From Tritrichomonas foetus (lineage: Eukaryota > Parabasalia > Tritrichomonadida > Tritrichomonadidae): a stretch of DNA of 27,522 nucleotides. Under the pieces are notes generated by a model. That model was not told the DNA's origin. It saw only the letters and a program-made list of their open reading frames with translations, and made no database searches. The position numbers and the translations under genes were made by a program. The stretch spans positions 1 through 27,522 of the forward strand of contig MLAK01001206.1 in NCBI GenBank assembly GCA_001839685.1. Direction: 5' to 3'. How positions within the stretch are numbered: position 1 is the stretch's first letter; each line of letters begins with the position of its first letter. Shown here piece after piece: positions 1 to 9,449 of the stretch.

Positions 1-720
1 TCATTTTCGAAATATTTTTGAATTCGGCCATTTGCGAAGTTTGCGATAAGGGAAATTTTCGTCATTCTTTTAGCTATTTGGGTTTTGATTTTTGACTGAT
101 GGTATTAAGTAATACTGATGATAAGGATCATTTTAGTGATTTCGTACGTTAAGACTATTTGGTTTGTATACATCTAATAAATTCCCCATCGTTGGTTTTA
201 TTCGTATTTTCGAAAAATCAATCTCCTTTCTTTCTTGATCCGAATTTACCAGATATAATTTGTCTATGATTATTTTTTAATATTATCATATTTTTCGAAG
301 ATCGTTTTATTTTTTATTTTTTTGGTCGGAGAAAACATAGCAGAAAATCATCATTTGATGTCACATTGATCATTTTCTTTTTTTCAATTTGAACAAAAGT
401 GAGTATCTTTGAATGGCGACCGTTTGTTTTCTGTCTGTGCGATCATTTTTCTCTCTATTTTCCTTATTTTTCATAGAAAATTCAGAGATTATTATTTTAT
501 TTTATTTGAAATAATTCAGAACTACAAAGAATTCTTCTCTGAAAATTCGTTCTGAGCTGCTCTTACAAAGTTCAGAATTTTTTCTCCACCTTTCAATTTT
601 TTCACTAGATTTCTTAGGAATGATTCGCCAAAATTCTTCAAAATTTACTCAACTCCCAAATTATTTTCAAACAGAAACCTATTGAAAAGAACTCTAACTC
701 AAAGGATAATAAATCACATT
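1..720. other. Spacer upstream of the Myb gene
   Basis: AT-rich DNA without a convincing reading frame on either strand; only short T and A runs (up to about 7). Its right end holds the presumed promoter of the Myb gene, with a TCACATT motif directly before the ATG at 721. I see no RNA gene or repeat array here. Confidence 0.6.
714..720 (+). promoter_or_regulatory. Candidate initiator (Inr) of the Myb gene
   Basis: TCACATT lies immediately before the ATG at 721. It fits the trichomonad initiator (TCA, pyrimidine, then T/A), where transcription starts at the A and leaves a 5' UTR of only a few bases. The same kind of motif stands before the cyclase ATG (TCATTC at 14228-14223, minus strand), the peroxiredoxin ATG (TCATTTTATG), the Rab ATG (TCACTTAGATG) and the ATG at 17990 (TCATTCAATG). 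Inference from motif and position only. Confidence 0.45.
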
Positions 721-1746
721 ATGTCAGATACCTCAACCCATTTGCATTCAGGATCATCACAAGCACCAATAATACAAATTCCGCACACAGATTCTGATCA
801 GTCCGACTCGTCACACAAAGACAAGAAGCTTCAACGCAAATTATTTTCTATTGAAGAAGACGCAAAGCTTCGCTTCCTCGTTCAGCAGTATGGATCGAAA
901 GACTTCAAGAAGATTGCATCTTTTATGCCCGGACGCACCCCACGCCAGGTTCGCGAAAGATACAAGAACTACCTCAGTCCGGAGATCAACAACGGGCCTT
1001 GGAGTCGTGACGAGGATGCCCTTCTTCGCCAGAAATATGCCGAATTGGGGCCAAAATGGTCAAAAATCGCCGATTTCTTTCCTTCGCGCTCAGATATAAA
1101 CGTAAAGAATAGATGGACCTCTATCGGCGGCCGCTCGACTTCATCGCCAGTTCAGCCAACGATTTCCAATCAATCGAATCAAAATCCACTCGCAGCAGTT
1201 GAACAGCAGTCTTCAAATCACTCAATGCAGATGAATCTCCCTAGCATGATGCAGCCTGTCGTAAATAATTCTAGCTTTTCACATGATCAATTTCCGAATT
1301 TCTATCAAATGCAGGCCATGGCGTTTCAGAATACCCCTCAAATACAGAACATGCAGAACATGTATCACCATCATCAAATGAAGCTCCAAAACACGAATTT
1401 ACATGCCTTGCCACAATTACAATTATTTAATAAACAGGCGACCTTTCAATATGGGAATTTTGCAAATCAAATGTCATTCACAAGTCCTATGAATAATGTT
1501 GCAACTGGTCATTCCAAAAACGGGCACGACCAAGAAAAAATGGATCCCCTAAAAAATGAAAAAAATGCACCAAAGAAAGAAATGGAAGAAGACAGAAAAG
1601 ATCAAGCTCGAAAAGCAGATGATATGCTATTTTGCGATACTGAGGAGTTTGAGCGTGAAGAATCATTTTTTGATGTTGCTGTTACGTCTGAACAAAACAC
1701 TTTTCTGTTTGATACAGGTTACAACGATTACTGGTCACAATGGTAA
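721..1746 (+). CDS. R2R3 Myb-like DNA-binding protein
   Basis: Predicted nuclear transcription factor of 341 aa. Two tandem Myb repeats lie at about residues 40-85 and 91-136. The second has the three regularly spaced tryptophans (W94, W113, W132). In the first they are replaced by other aromatics (F42, F62, Y81), followed by the recognition-helix-like GRTPRQVRERYKNYL, so it is divergent but complete. The rest is low-complexity, rich in Gln, Asn, Met and His (about 145-270), then a charged Lys/Glu stretch and an acidic, aromatic C-terminus that could be a transactivation region. The open frame continues upstream to a TTG at 682, but I take the ATG at 721 because an initiator-like TCACATT abuts it. 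Trichomonad Myb proteins bind promoter elements of adhesin and other genes; the target here is unknown. Its codon use is richer in G/C than most neighbours. Confidence 0.9.
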   Translation: MSDTSTHLHSGSSQAPIIQIPHTDSDQSDSSHKDKKLQRKLFSIEEDAKLRFLVQQYGSKDFKKIASFMPGRTPRQVRERYKNYLSPEINNGPWSRDEDALLRQKYAELGPKWSKIADFFPSRSDINVKNRWTSIGGRSTSSPVQPTISNQSNQNPLAAVEQQSSNHSMQMNLPSMMQPVVNNSSFSHDQFPNFYQMQAMAFQNTPQIQNMQNMYHHHQMKLQNTNLHALPQLQLFNKQATFQYGNFANQMSFTSPMNNVATGHSKNGHDQEKMDPLKNEKNAPKKEMEEDRKDQARKADDMLFCDTEEFEREESFFDVAVTSEQNTFLFDTGYNDYWSQW

Positions 1747-2333
1747 CATGTTTGTATATATCGATCTTTTGTTTATTAAATATCATTTATTAACTACATT
1801 TTATTATGTCCATGTTTGAGTATTCAATTTTTATTCAATTTATTCGTGTAATTGTGTGAGGAGAAAAAGTATCGAAATCTACTTTTTGATGCAAAAATAA
1901 GCGTTGTCTTTGTTTTTATTTATACAATTATCTAATTTATTATTTTGAAAAAAGGATATGAAATCTTATTTTTTTACAAGAGCAATTAGTATAAAAAATC
2001 CTTTTTTTAGTTTCCAAAGAGCTTTTTGACTTGATAACAACAGCAGATATATTTTGGTCAGTGCGCATAATGAATTACTCTTTAACGACTTCGTTTCTTC
2101 TATCAAAATTGAGAAGAAAATTTAAAGTAAATGAATTCGGTAAGTGCATAAACATCTCAATTTTTGTAAAGACTTTTTCCAGATTTCTAAAACAAATTTT
2201 CGATATAACTGGAAAATAACTTTTTGTATACAATTCAATATCTTCAGAAACTTGGCCCATAAGGGCTTCAGTGATATGATCAAAATAAACTTTTTGATAA
2301 ACATAATAGAAATCACCATTTGAAGGTGTTTGA

Positions 2334-2451
2334 AATGCATTGAAAAAATAATCATTTCATTTTTTGTGAGAATAAAAAATAATTAAAATGCTTTGAAAAA
2401 ATAAAATGTTCTTTTGTTCTCACAAAAAATTATAATGCTTTGAAAAAATAA
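2334..2451. repeat. Three copies of AATGCTTTGAAAAAATAA with internal inverted repeat
   Basis: The 18-bp unit AATGCTTTGAAAAAATAA occurs at 2387-2404 and 2434-2451, and with one change (AATGCAT...) at 2334-2351. Between them TTTTTTGTGAGAA (2360-2372) and its exact reverse complement TTCTCACAAAAAA (2417-2429) form a 13-bp inverted repeat with a 44-nt loop. Function unknown; replication slippage is the simplest origin. Confidence 0.7.
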
Positions 2452-2826
2452 CAAATAATTAGAATGGTCTATTATTTAACAGGATAATTTCATTTTATGA
2501 ATCGAACATCATTCATATTCACTCTTTCTTGTTTCTTTAGGATATGGTTAAATGGCTTTCTCTTGTATTTAATTCATCACTCGAAAACTTTAAAATCTAA
2601 TTCTATCATTCATATCGTTTTTTTATTGTATTCGCATTCAATATCTGAATACGATTTTCGAATGTTCAATCTTCATGAATTAACACTTCCAATTCGTCAT
2701 ATGTTTATGTATTCTGCCTTGTGATAGCTTGCCACACCAACATGAATGAATTCTTGAAGATTGCATTGAATACCTTGCAGGGGATTTATCATCTGTCTTG
2801 TGTGGAAATAGATAAATAATTCAAAA

Positions 2827-2998
2827 AGTGAAATTTCTATTGACGAAAATTAATAGAAATCAATTCCCACTTCACTGGAGTTCCTCTCTTAACTTTATGG
2901 AAAATAATTGAATTTTTTTGACACATTCAAAATAATTCTATAGAAAAGCATTCAATTCTGAATTGCATTTAATTATTTCTGAGTAGTTTTCCATAAGT
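2827..2998. repeat. Nested imperfect inverted repeats
   Basis: ATTTCTATT (2833-2841) and AATAGAAAT (2852-2860) are perfect inverted arms, flanked by AGTGAA (2827-2832) and TTCACT (2871-2876). Further on, ACTTTATGGAAAA (2892-2904) is matched by TTTTCCATAAGT (2987-2998) with one extra T. This may be an old fold-back element or chance in AT-rich DNA. Confidence 0.4.
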
Positions 2999-3477
2999 CA
3001 TTTTCATCATTATCTAATGAATAATTACATGAAAAACGACGATTTATTATTTACATATATATTTACCAGATAACATTAAAATGTAAAACGTAAAATTTAA
3101 AAATGATAAATAAGAGATATCGGATATAATTACGAATCATGAAATAAATTGTTGACTCATAAAGTACACAATGTATAGAATATAGAGAAACCATTTGGCT
3201 ATTAATTTCAAACTTTTATTCATGGAAATCATCATGCTTTTTTGGTAAAAAAACTAATGCTCAGAAAAAATAAAGTCGAATGAACTTTTTAAATGCTCTT
3301 CTCAATCAATGTACGATAATTCACTGGTCCCTTGGATTAGCATCTCTCACACCAGTAAATGATTATTTTGGAATATTAGATTTATATTAATGATTTGATC
3401 TGCCTTTAGTGTTTCATTGGCATTGAAAATATTAATTAAATCCCTTCTTTAGAATAAAACGCTATTAGTCATTCAAT

Positions 3478-3741
3478 TTATTGAATATATAAAAAATAGA
3501 AAATTTCTGAGGCAACTGAAAAGTGCATTATATTTTCAATGTCAATTGAAACTTTTGGTTCGATATCAATGTGGAACAAAGACTTTCTTTCATGAATAAT
3601 TAAGAAGTTAATATTAAAAACATATCTAATCTTAGTATTGATCAATTTACGTTGGGTATCTTCAATTTCATCGAAGAAACAATTTTGAATTAATTTTATT
3701 TTTCTAATTCGAATTTTTCTGATGATTGTTTCATTCAACAT
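3478..3741 (-). CDS. Possible small hypothetical protein
   Basis: An 87-aa frame that begins with a true ATG (3741-3739). On the coding strand, TCATTCA stands about 12 bases before the ATG, as an initiator would. The protein is rich in Ile, Lys and Phe, has no motif I recognise and no neighbour in the same frame. It may be a chance frame in AT-rich DNA or a remnant of a longer gene. Confidence 0.2.
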   Translation of the reverse strand: MLNETIIRKIRIRKIKLIQNCFFDEIEDTQRKLINTKIRYVFNINFLIIHERKSLFHIDIEPKVSIDIENIMHFSVASEIFYFLYIQ

Positions 3742-4249
3742 TATTTTTTGAATGAACTATTAGAAATTTTATCATCACAAAAGTAAATATTCAATTCTAA
3801 TTCAATACACAAAATAACGTGATTTATGATTTAGTAGCTCTGTTATATGTGATATATGCATGATAATAATCACAGATATACTGCTTATATTGTTTTATTT
3901 CCAAGAAAATGAAAGTAAAAAGAGGAGTTGTAAATTTTCAATGGAATACTCGCAACTTTTGCGAACGCAATACAAAATATGCAAACAAAATATTTGTATA
4001 TATATTCAACGTTGAATATAAACTCTATTCAATTTCTAAACAAAATTCAATATCAATACAAAAATTCATCACATAACAAAATTCTATATGCATACAAAAA
4101 TCTATGCAAACACAAAATTGATAATATTCAGATATCTTTTCTGAAGAAAATTTGGAAAGATGAAAAAAAAGTATTGAATAATTTGATAGCCAAATTTTCA
4201 AAATATAACTCAAAAAAATATAAAACATTTCATTCATCATAATATCGAT

Positions 4250-5446
4250 ATGGGTGAACCAGCATATGTCCAACATGCAAATGTCCAACCAAGCATGTCC
4301 ACAACACAATACGAAGATACCCAAAACGTTCAATTTGATCCAATAAAGTCGAGCCTTCTATTCGATGGAGAATTATTATTCAATCGCTATGAAATTACAT
4401 CCCAAATTGGAATAGGTGCTTTCGCAACAGTTTATAAAGCATTTGACATCCAATCCAAAAAAATTGTTTGCATCAAGAAATTTGTCAAATTCTCATCTTG
4501 TCGAAGCCTCCCCCAATATAATGAAACCAATGCTATGAGCGATTCTGATGTATTTCGAGAAGCAGAAATCATGTCAAAATTAGCACATCCCAACATTCCA
4601 TGTTTTCACGGTCTTCTCAGTGATCGCGACCATTTCTACCTCATTATGGAATACTGTGAGGGGAAGACATTACTTGAATTCATCAATGACGCTTTTGATA
4701 GAGTTCCACCACAGATTGCCCGAAATATTTTCAGACAATTGATTTCTGCCATTTCCTATCTTCATGAAATGGGAATCTGCCATCGAGATATCAAGCCAGA
4801 AAACATAATAGTTGATCGGCTTTTAAATGTGAAGCTTATTGACTTTGGATTGAGTGCTTACATTCCAGAAGATGGAATGTTTTCTGATTGGTGTGGTTCA
4901 CTATACTACATTTCACCAGAAATGATGACTGAGAAAGCTTACAATGGCCAACTTGCAGATGTTTGGTCTCTTGGAGTTATCCTTTTTGCAATGGTTCATG
5001 GATGCCTTCCTTTTCAAAGCACTGAAGAAATTTCCAAGATGATGATAAATTATAATTACAAAATAAATGAAAGTTATCCAATTCCTTATCATTGCCAAGA
5101 TCTTCTCAGTAAAATGCTTGTTAGTGATCCTGGTAAAAGAATTGATGTCAAAGGAATAAAAAATCATCATTGGTTGAAAGGTCAACCCTTTGCAAAAAGA
5201 AATACAGATTCTACACAATTCAATACAGTCTTTGAGTTACCTCAATTTTCTAGCTTACCAACAAAGAAAAACGACAATCATATAAATGGAGGAATGAAGC
5301 CAACACATGCAGCAAATTTCTATGATAATCTCGCTCCAGTTAAAAGACAAGCTATTAGCATGACAGCCAAAAAAACTCACAGAAAAAAGAAAATTACTTC
5401 TTTATTTATCAGACCTCATATGAAAAGATCTCTTATCGAGGTGTAA
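4250..5446 (+). CDS. CAMK-like serine/threonine protein kinase
   Basis: Predicted active kinase of 398 aa. After an N-terminal extension of about 46 residues rich in Gln, Thr and Asn, the catalytic domain spans about 47-309: glycine loop GIGAFATV (54-61), ATP-binding Lys76 in VCIKKF, a likely helix-C Glu104, catalytic loop HRDIKPEN with Asp180, Lys182 and Asn185, the metal-binding DFG at 198-200, and an activation segment that ends in SPE (222-224). The order WCGSLYYISPEMM and then DVWSLGVILFAMVHGCLPF is that of the CAMK/AMPK-like group. The C-terminal 90 residues are basic and unstructured; I see no calmodulin-binding or UBA segment with certainty. TCATTCATC lies about 20 bases before the ATG. 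The substrate is unknown. Confidence 0.93.
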   Translation: MGEPAYVQHANVQPSMSTTQYEDTQNVQFDPIKSSLLFDGELLFNRYEITSQIGIGAFATVYKAFDIQSKKIVCIKKFVKFSSCRSLPQYNETNAMSDSDVFREAEIMSKLAHPNIPCFHGLLSDRDHFYLIMEYCEGKTLLEFINDAFDRVPPQIARNIFRQLISAISYLHEMGICHRDIKPENIIVDRLLNVKLIDFGLSAYIPEDGMFSDWCGSLYYISPEMMTEKAYNGQLADVWSLGVILFAMVHGCLPFQSTEEISKMMINYNYKINESYPIPYHCQDLLSKMLVSDPGKRIDVKGIKNHHWLKGQPFAKRNTDSTQFNTVFELPQFSSLPTKKNDNHINGGMKPTHAANFYDNLAPVKRQAISMTAKKTHRKKKITSLFIRPHMKRSLIEV

Positions 5447-5546
5447 TTTCACTCTTAATGGTGAATTTTTTGTACTGTTGATTTTTATCATGAAATATAG
5501 ATGTTCGACGAACTCAGTGAACATGATGAGGTTCATCGACAATGGG

Positions 5547-5610
<64 letters not shown>

Positions 5611-6890
5611 AAAATAAAAATAAAAAATTTTTTTTTTTTTTTCTTTTTAGGAATTTTTTTTCATTAATCACTATTATAAATGGAATTTTTTTTTTTTTTT
5701 CCTCTATTCTGCATTGTTTCAAGATTCGAATCATTTACACCATCAACATTGTTAATATCTCGAATCAGAAATAAAACCTCTGTTGACAAATAAATTTATG
5801 CCTGACTGGAAAATATCCCATTAAAACAAAAAAGAAAATTATTCTGGCAATCCACTTTTTCCCAAAATTTATCCATAATTTTCAATGAGGCAAACCAGAA
5901 AATATTTTTGGGAAATGAGTTGGCTATTTTACTATAAACATATTGTAGTTCCTATTTTAGGAAATTTAGCATTCCACGATCATTTTGAAATTTTATGTAA
6001 TAATACCATTTTTTTATTTTGTCTAATTACGCGGTTATGATTAGTTCTAACAGCATTTATGTCTATTTTAATGAAATTTGGCATGTTGTGACAAATCACA
6101 ATCATATTCTTGTTTTACATATCAATAAGAAATATTTAGCAGAAAATAATCTCTTTTTACAATACTCTTAACTTGTGTTTTTTGATCCAATTGAATAAGT
6201 TTTTTCATTTTTTTTTTTTTTTTTGACCAAAAATCATGAATGAAAAGAAAATTGCAACATTGAATGAATTAACGAAGAAAAAATGATTCGTAGAAACTAA
6301 TGGGAACTTTACTCTATTTTATCACTAAACTTGTCTTAAAAAAATTTTGAAATAATGTCACTTTTTGAATATAGCTGTTTTCCTCAAAATAAAAATATCT
6401 CGAATTCAACTTTGCAGTTTCCCATAATCTTTTCGTTTAATAATTTGCTTTTCGTAATTTATAAAAATCTTGTGAAAAATTACTGATTGAATTTGTGGGC
6501 GAAATCCATAATTGAATTTTTCAAATAAATTTCCACAGTATCGTAACTAGTTGTCACATTGTTATTTAAAATACATTTTGCCCAAGTTTTGACATACTGA
6601 AAAAAACATCACTAATAAATGAAATTGAGATTTTTTTTTTATACCGCCCCAAACTTAAAAAATCGGAGTGATATAGAGCTCATTATAACACACCATAAAA
6701 TTTTCATAAGATTGATTAATTACAGCTCTTTTTATCAATTTTTTTTTCTTTTGGAGTTTTTTGAAAAAGTGGATTGAGTGATTCATCTTTTTTTTTTTTT
6801 TTAATTGAGATACTATAAAAATAAACTTTATTTTATTAAACAACATTTTTTTTTTTTTTTTAACATCAATGCCGCTTATGTGTGATTCTA
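5447..6890. other. Spacer with homopolymer runs between convergent genes
   Basis: About 1.4 kb between the kinase (+) and the channel gene (-), so it should hold both 3' ends. It contains the 62-nt A run, T15 at 5628-5642 and 5686-5700, T17 at 6208-6224, T15 at 6788-6802 and T16 at 6846-6861. Reading frames here are mostly translations of these runs. I see no gene. Confidence 0.6.
5547..5608. repeat. Run of 62 A followed by TAAAAA units
   Basis: An unbroken run of 62 A on the plus strand, then three T-interrupted A blocks (TAAAAATAAAAATAAAAAA) and a run of 15 T (5628-5642). It is the only long A run on the plus strand and marks the left edge of the homopolymer-rich stretch. It could be a microsatellite, the scar of a poly(A) insertion or a join in the assembly. 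Confidence 0.85.
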
Positions 6891-8718
6891 TTATTCATCA
6901 TCTTTTTTTTTTTTTTTTCCCATGATAATATGTGAGACTTTTTCCAGGTAAATCGATGTCATTTGGGCAGTAAAAGATGTAAAGAAAAGCCACATTGCTG
7001 TTGCTGTACAAATCGATACAAATATAAACGATAAAATATTGTAAATATAACTTCCATCGGTAAAAGCTAGATAGAAATCAGAAATCATATCTCCAAAAGT
7101 AACACTTAAAATCGATTCTAATAATTTCACCATTGATTCTGTAATTTCTCCGACGAATCCAAATAAAAACACAGCAACAAGAGCAATTGAAATAACAATT
7201 GGCGCAATTCCAACCATTACATTGATCAACTTTCCAAATGCATGACGAATAATCAAAACTAGACAATAACAAGAAGGGAGAAAATGAAGCCATTGAGCAG
7301 CAGTGGAGATTGACAAAAATGCAGAAAAACCAAAAACAAGTTGTGTATTCAATGAAATATATTGTGTAAAAGTTTGTGAATCGGAAATCAATAAACTTGC
7401 TGAACAAATCACGAAAATTTCTGTAATTACACTCAATGGTTGCCAAAAACCAATCGTTGAATGAAATTGTTCGTATGGAGAAAGATCTTCATACTGAGAA
7501 CTGGTCTGCATCAATTTCATATGAAGTGCAAATGCTTTGAAAAGAGAAAACAAAATTGCAAAAAAGTCTAAAATTGAAATTTCAAGAAGAAAAGTACCAT
7601 GCTTGAGCAATTTTTGGTAAAATGACAAATCTTCTCTTTTGAATTTTGGAATTACTGATGCTTTCACACTTTTGGTAAATCTGTTATTTTGATTTATGAA
7701 AATTGTGTCTTTCGATCGATTGAAAAAATTAATTCCATCAGGTTTTGTTTCATAATCAAAATAATATTTTTTGTTTTCAATAAGATCTCTTTGAACTTTA
7801 CCATTTATGTTGTCTTTACCACCTAATCCTCCTTTATTGATAATTTTTTGATCATTCATGTTTTCTTGATCATTTATATATTCTTGATCTTTTTTTTTTT
7901 TTTTATTATTCAGGTTTTCTTCACTGTGTATGTTTCCTTCATTGTTTTTTTTTTTTTTTTTTTTTTTGATGGAGTTGAATGAATTTTTGATTTTGCTGTT
8001 TAAATTAAATAGTTTTGTTTTCGGCGAATCAGAGAAAATTGTAGATGGACAATTCGATCTTGTTTTTTTTTTTTTTTTATAAAAAAGATAACTTCCTTGC
8101 TTGGATATAATACTGAAAACATTTTTTTTTTTTTTTCATCCAATCACTTCACCCTCTTCAATCATGAGCATGAATTTTGAGGTGAGATCGAATGATAATA
8201 TATGATGAAAAAAGCTCTGTGTGAGCTCAATATTTGCTGATTGTGTGACACTTCCGTTGAGCCAATAAATGTTAAAAATAACAGGATGAAGTGAATCCGA
8301 AAAATAAAAATTCTGGAAAGAATCTTTATATATTTTTTCAATGTTATCTAGACAATCTTCAATAGAATTCTGAAGAATATCAATAGATGAAAAAGGGATT
8401 TTATCTTCACGATCAGGAAGAAAGTGGGTGATAAGCATGTCACGAATTTGGTATAAAGTCGTAACAGTTGGATTGATGATAGTGAGATAAATCCAAATAA
8501 AACAAAAAACTTGAATCATATGAAATAAAAATACCCACGGAGGCCGATAAAAGTTTTTCCACTGCGATATTGGGTTGTTGTGACTTTCGTCTCGCTGTGG
8601 AAGTCCGGTTGCCCTGATTAGTTTGATATGGACACCCAAAAGATAAAAATGAACTTTTCTAAAGTTATCTGGCTGATGTAAAATAGATTTAAATCTAAAA
8701 TAATCGTCTCTAATTCAT
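6891..8718 (-). CDS. Mucolipin/polycystin-like cation channel, interrupted
   Basis: Membrane channel of about 600 aa resembling TRPML/PKD channels. One frame runs from about 8714 to the stop at 6893-6891. It shows a first membrane segment near 8470-8540 (WVFLFHMIQVFCFIWIYL), a long luminal loop, then five hydrophobic segments between about 7600 and 6930, with a pore-like stretch LLESILSVTFGDMISDF just before the last one. This layout matches the family; Ca2+ or other cation transport, perhaps in an endolysosomal membrane, is inferred. Three oddities: no ATG in frame (an ATG at 8718 is one base out of frame with the rest); one in-frame TGA at 8138-8136 at the edge of a T15 run; and five T runs that read as lysine blocks. 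It is either a gene with sequence errors or a young pseudogene. Confidence 0.72.
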
Positions 8719-8803
8719 GGTAGATATTGATTTTCCTATGAGTTTAGTAATTGTGAAGAGGAAGGTCAAATAAAGGCCAAAAGTTGAATAAATCTAATAT
8801 GTT

Positions 8804-8874
8804 AATGTGATGTGAACTTTTCTGGTTCTTTGGGTCACTTTGACTTGGAGGAGCCCGAAAAGTCACATCACATT
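8804..8874 (+). ncRNA. Candidate 71-nt hairpin RNA
   Basis: The two arms pair almost completely: 32 base pairs around a 3-nt loop (CTT, 8838-8840), with one mismatch (8823/8856) and two single-base bulges (A8816, G8851). Outer arms are AATGTGATGTGA and TCACATCACATT, perfectly complementary. Five inner pairs are G.T on the plus strand, which would be A.C mismatches on the other strand, so a transcript of the plus strand folds best. It lies about 85 bp beyond the presumed start of the channel gene, in a non-coding spacer. It may be a small structured RNA, a precursor of small RNAs or a fold-back mobile element. No expression evidence is available. Confidence 0.45.
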
Positions 8875-9003
8875 TATTAAGAATGTGAAAAACTAACACT
8901 ATTCTATATTCTAATTAAGAAATTAAAAAAAAAGTCTGAATTAATCAAATTTGATAAGTGCCTTTTGTTTATTGTTGATGAGAAGTGGTGTTATTTAGTC
9001 ATC

Positions 9004-9340
9004 TTAACAGTCGATGAGATTCATGAATTCAACAAATTCTTCATATTCAATTGTTTTACTTTTATCACCTTTCCAATGTAAAATTCATCAATCTGGTATA
9101 GCATTGAATGCAATATATGAAAAATAGAATTGAGACAATTCAATATCTTCTCATCCACTGAACAAGCGCATGACCAAGCGTGAGAAACACATGAGTTGTG
9201 GCTTTTTAACAAGAAATTCGGTGAACTCTTTGATAAGGATTTCCATTTCCATTTTTGTCGGCATGAATGAATTCTTTTCTTCCTTCTACAGCTTCTCCAT
9301 CTGAGATTAGTTTTAAATCCCATTCGTAACTGTCAGACAT
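9004..9340 (-). pseudogene. EF-hand calcium-binding protein, decayed
   Basis: An ATG at 9340-9338 opens MSDSYEWDLKLISDGEAVEG and reaches the start of an EF-hand loop, DKNGNG, then runs into a stop about 12 codons later. In the next frame the loop goes on as ILIKEFTEFLVKKPQL, giving Ile at position 8 and Glu at position 12 of a normal 12-residue loop. That second frame has TGA after RLFSG and two adjacent TGA codons, then ends in a second EF-hand-like motif, KGDKSKTIEYEEFVEFM, before the TAA at 9006-9004. In this loop position 1 (usually Asp) is Lys and position 6 (usually Gly) is Lys. So it is a calmodulin-like gene with one frameshift, three stops and worn Ca2+ sites, lying between the channel and the cyclase. 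Confidence 0.7.
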
Positions 9341-9449
9341 TTCATGTGAAAAAAAAAAAGAACTGATTTTTTGGTTTCGTTTTCAAATAGTTCACAATTT
9401 TTATGATTTTCTCGTTCTTTCAATCTCGAAAGTATATTGCCTAGGTTCT

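Larger units (their letters stand above)
1747..4249. other. Long AT-rich spacer with small repeats
   Basis: About 2.5 kb without a recognisable gene. It holds three copies of an 18-bp unit (2334-2451), a 13-bp inverted repeat (2360-2429) and nested inverted repeats at 2827-2998. Open frames here are short, low in complexity and unlike any family I know. One weak candidate (3478-3741, minus) is listed separately. The last 300 bases, rich in ATAC and AAAA, probably carry the promoter of the kinase at 4250. Confidence 0.55.

Noticed and set aside
2075..2355. Minus-strand frames as a decayed gene
   Set aside because: Two overlapping frames give weakly protein-like text, but I could tie neither to a family, and there is no start or conserved motif.
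3979..4242. 87-aa plus-strand frame just upstream of the kinase
   Set aside because: Low-complexity Tyr/Asn/Lys/Ile from ATAC- and AAAA-rich DNA; it more likely overlies the kinase promoter.
5402..5774. Open frames on both strands over the A62/T15 runs (poly-Lys and poly-Phe proteins)
   Set aside because: They are only translations of homopolymers joined to spacer sequence and to the antisense of the kinase end.
6655..6846. 63-aa minus-strand frame downstream of the channel gene
   Set aside because: Made largely of homopolymer-coded lysine and AT-rich spacer; no motif, and it begins within a T run.
6891..8639. Frameshifts at the T runs within the channel gene
   Set aside because: I computed the phase of each flanking segment; all are the same. 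Only the TGA at 8138-8136 and the start region break the frame.
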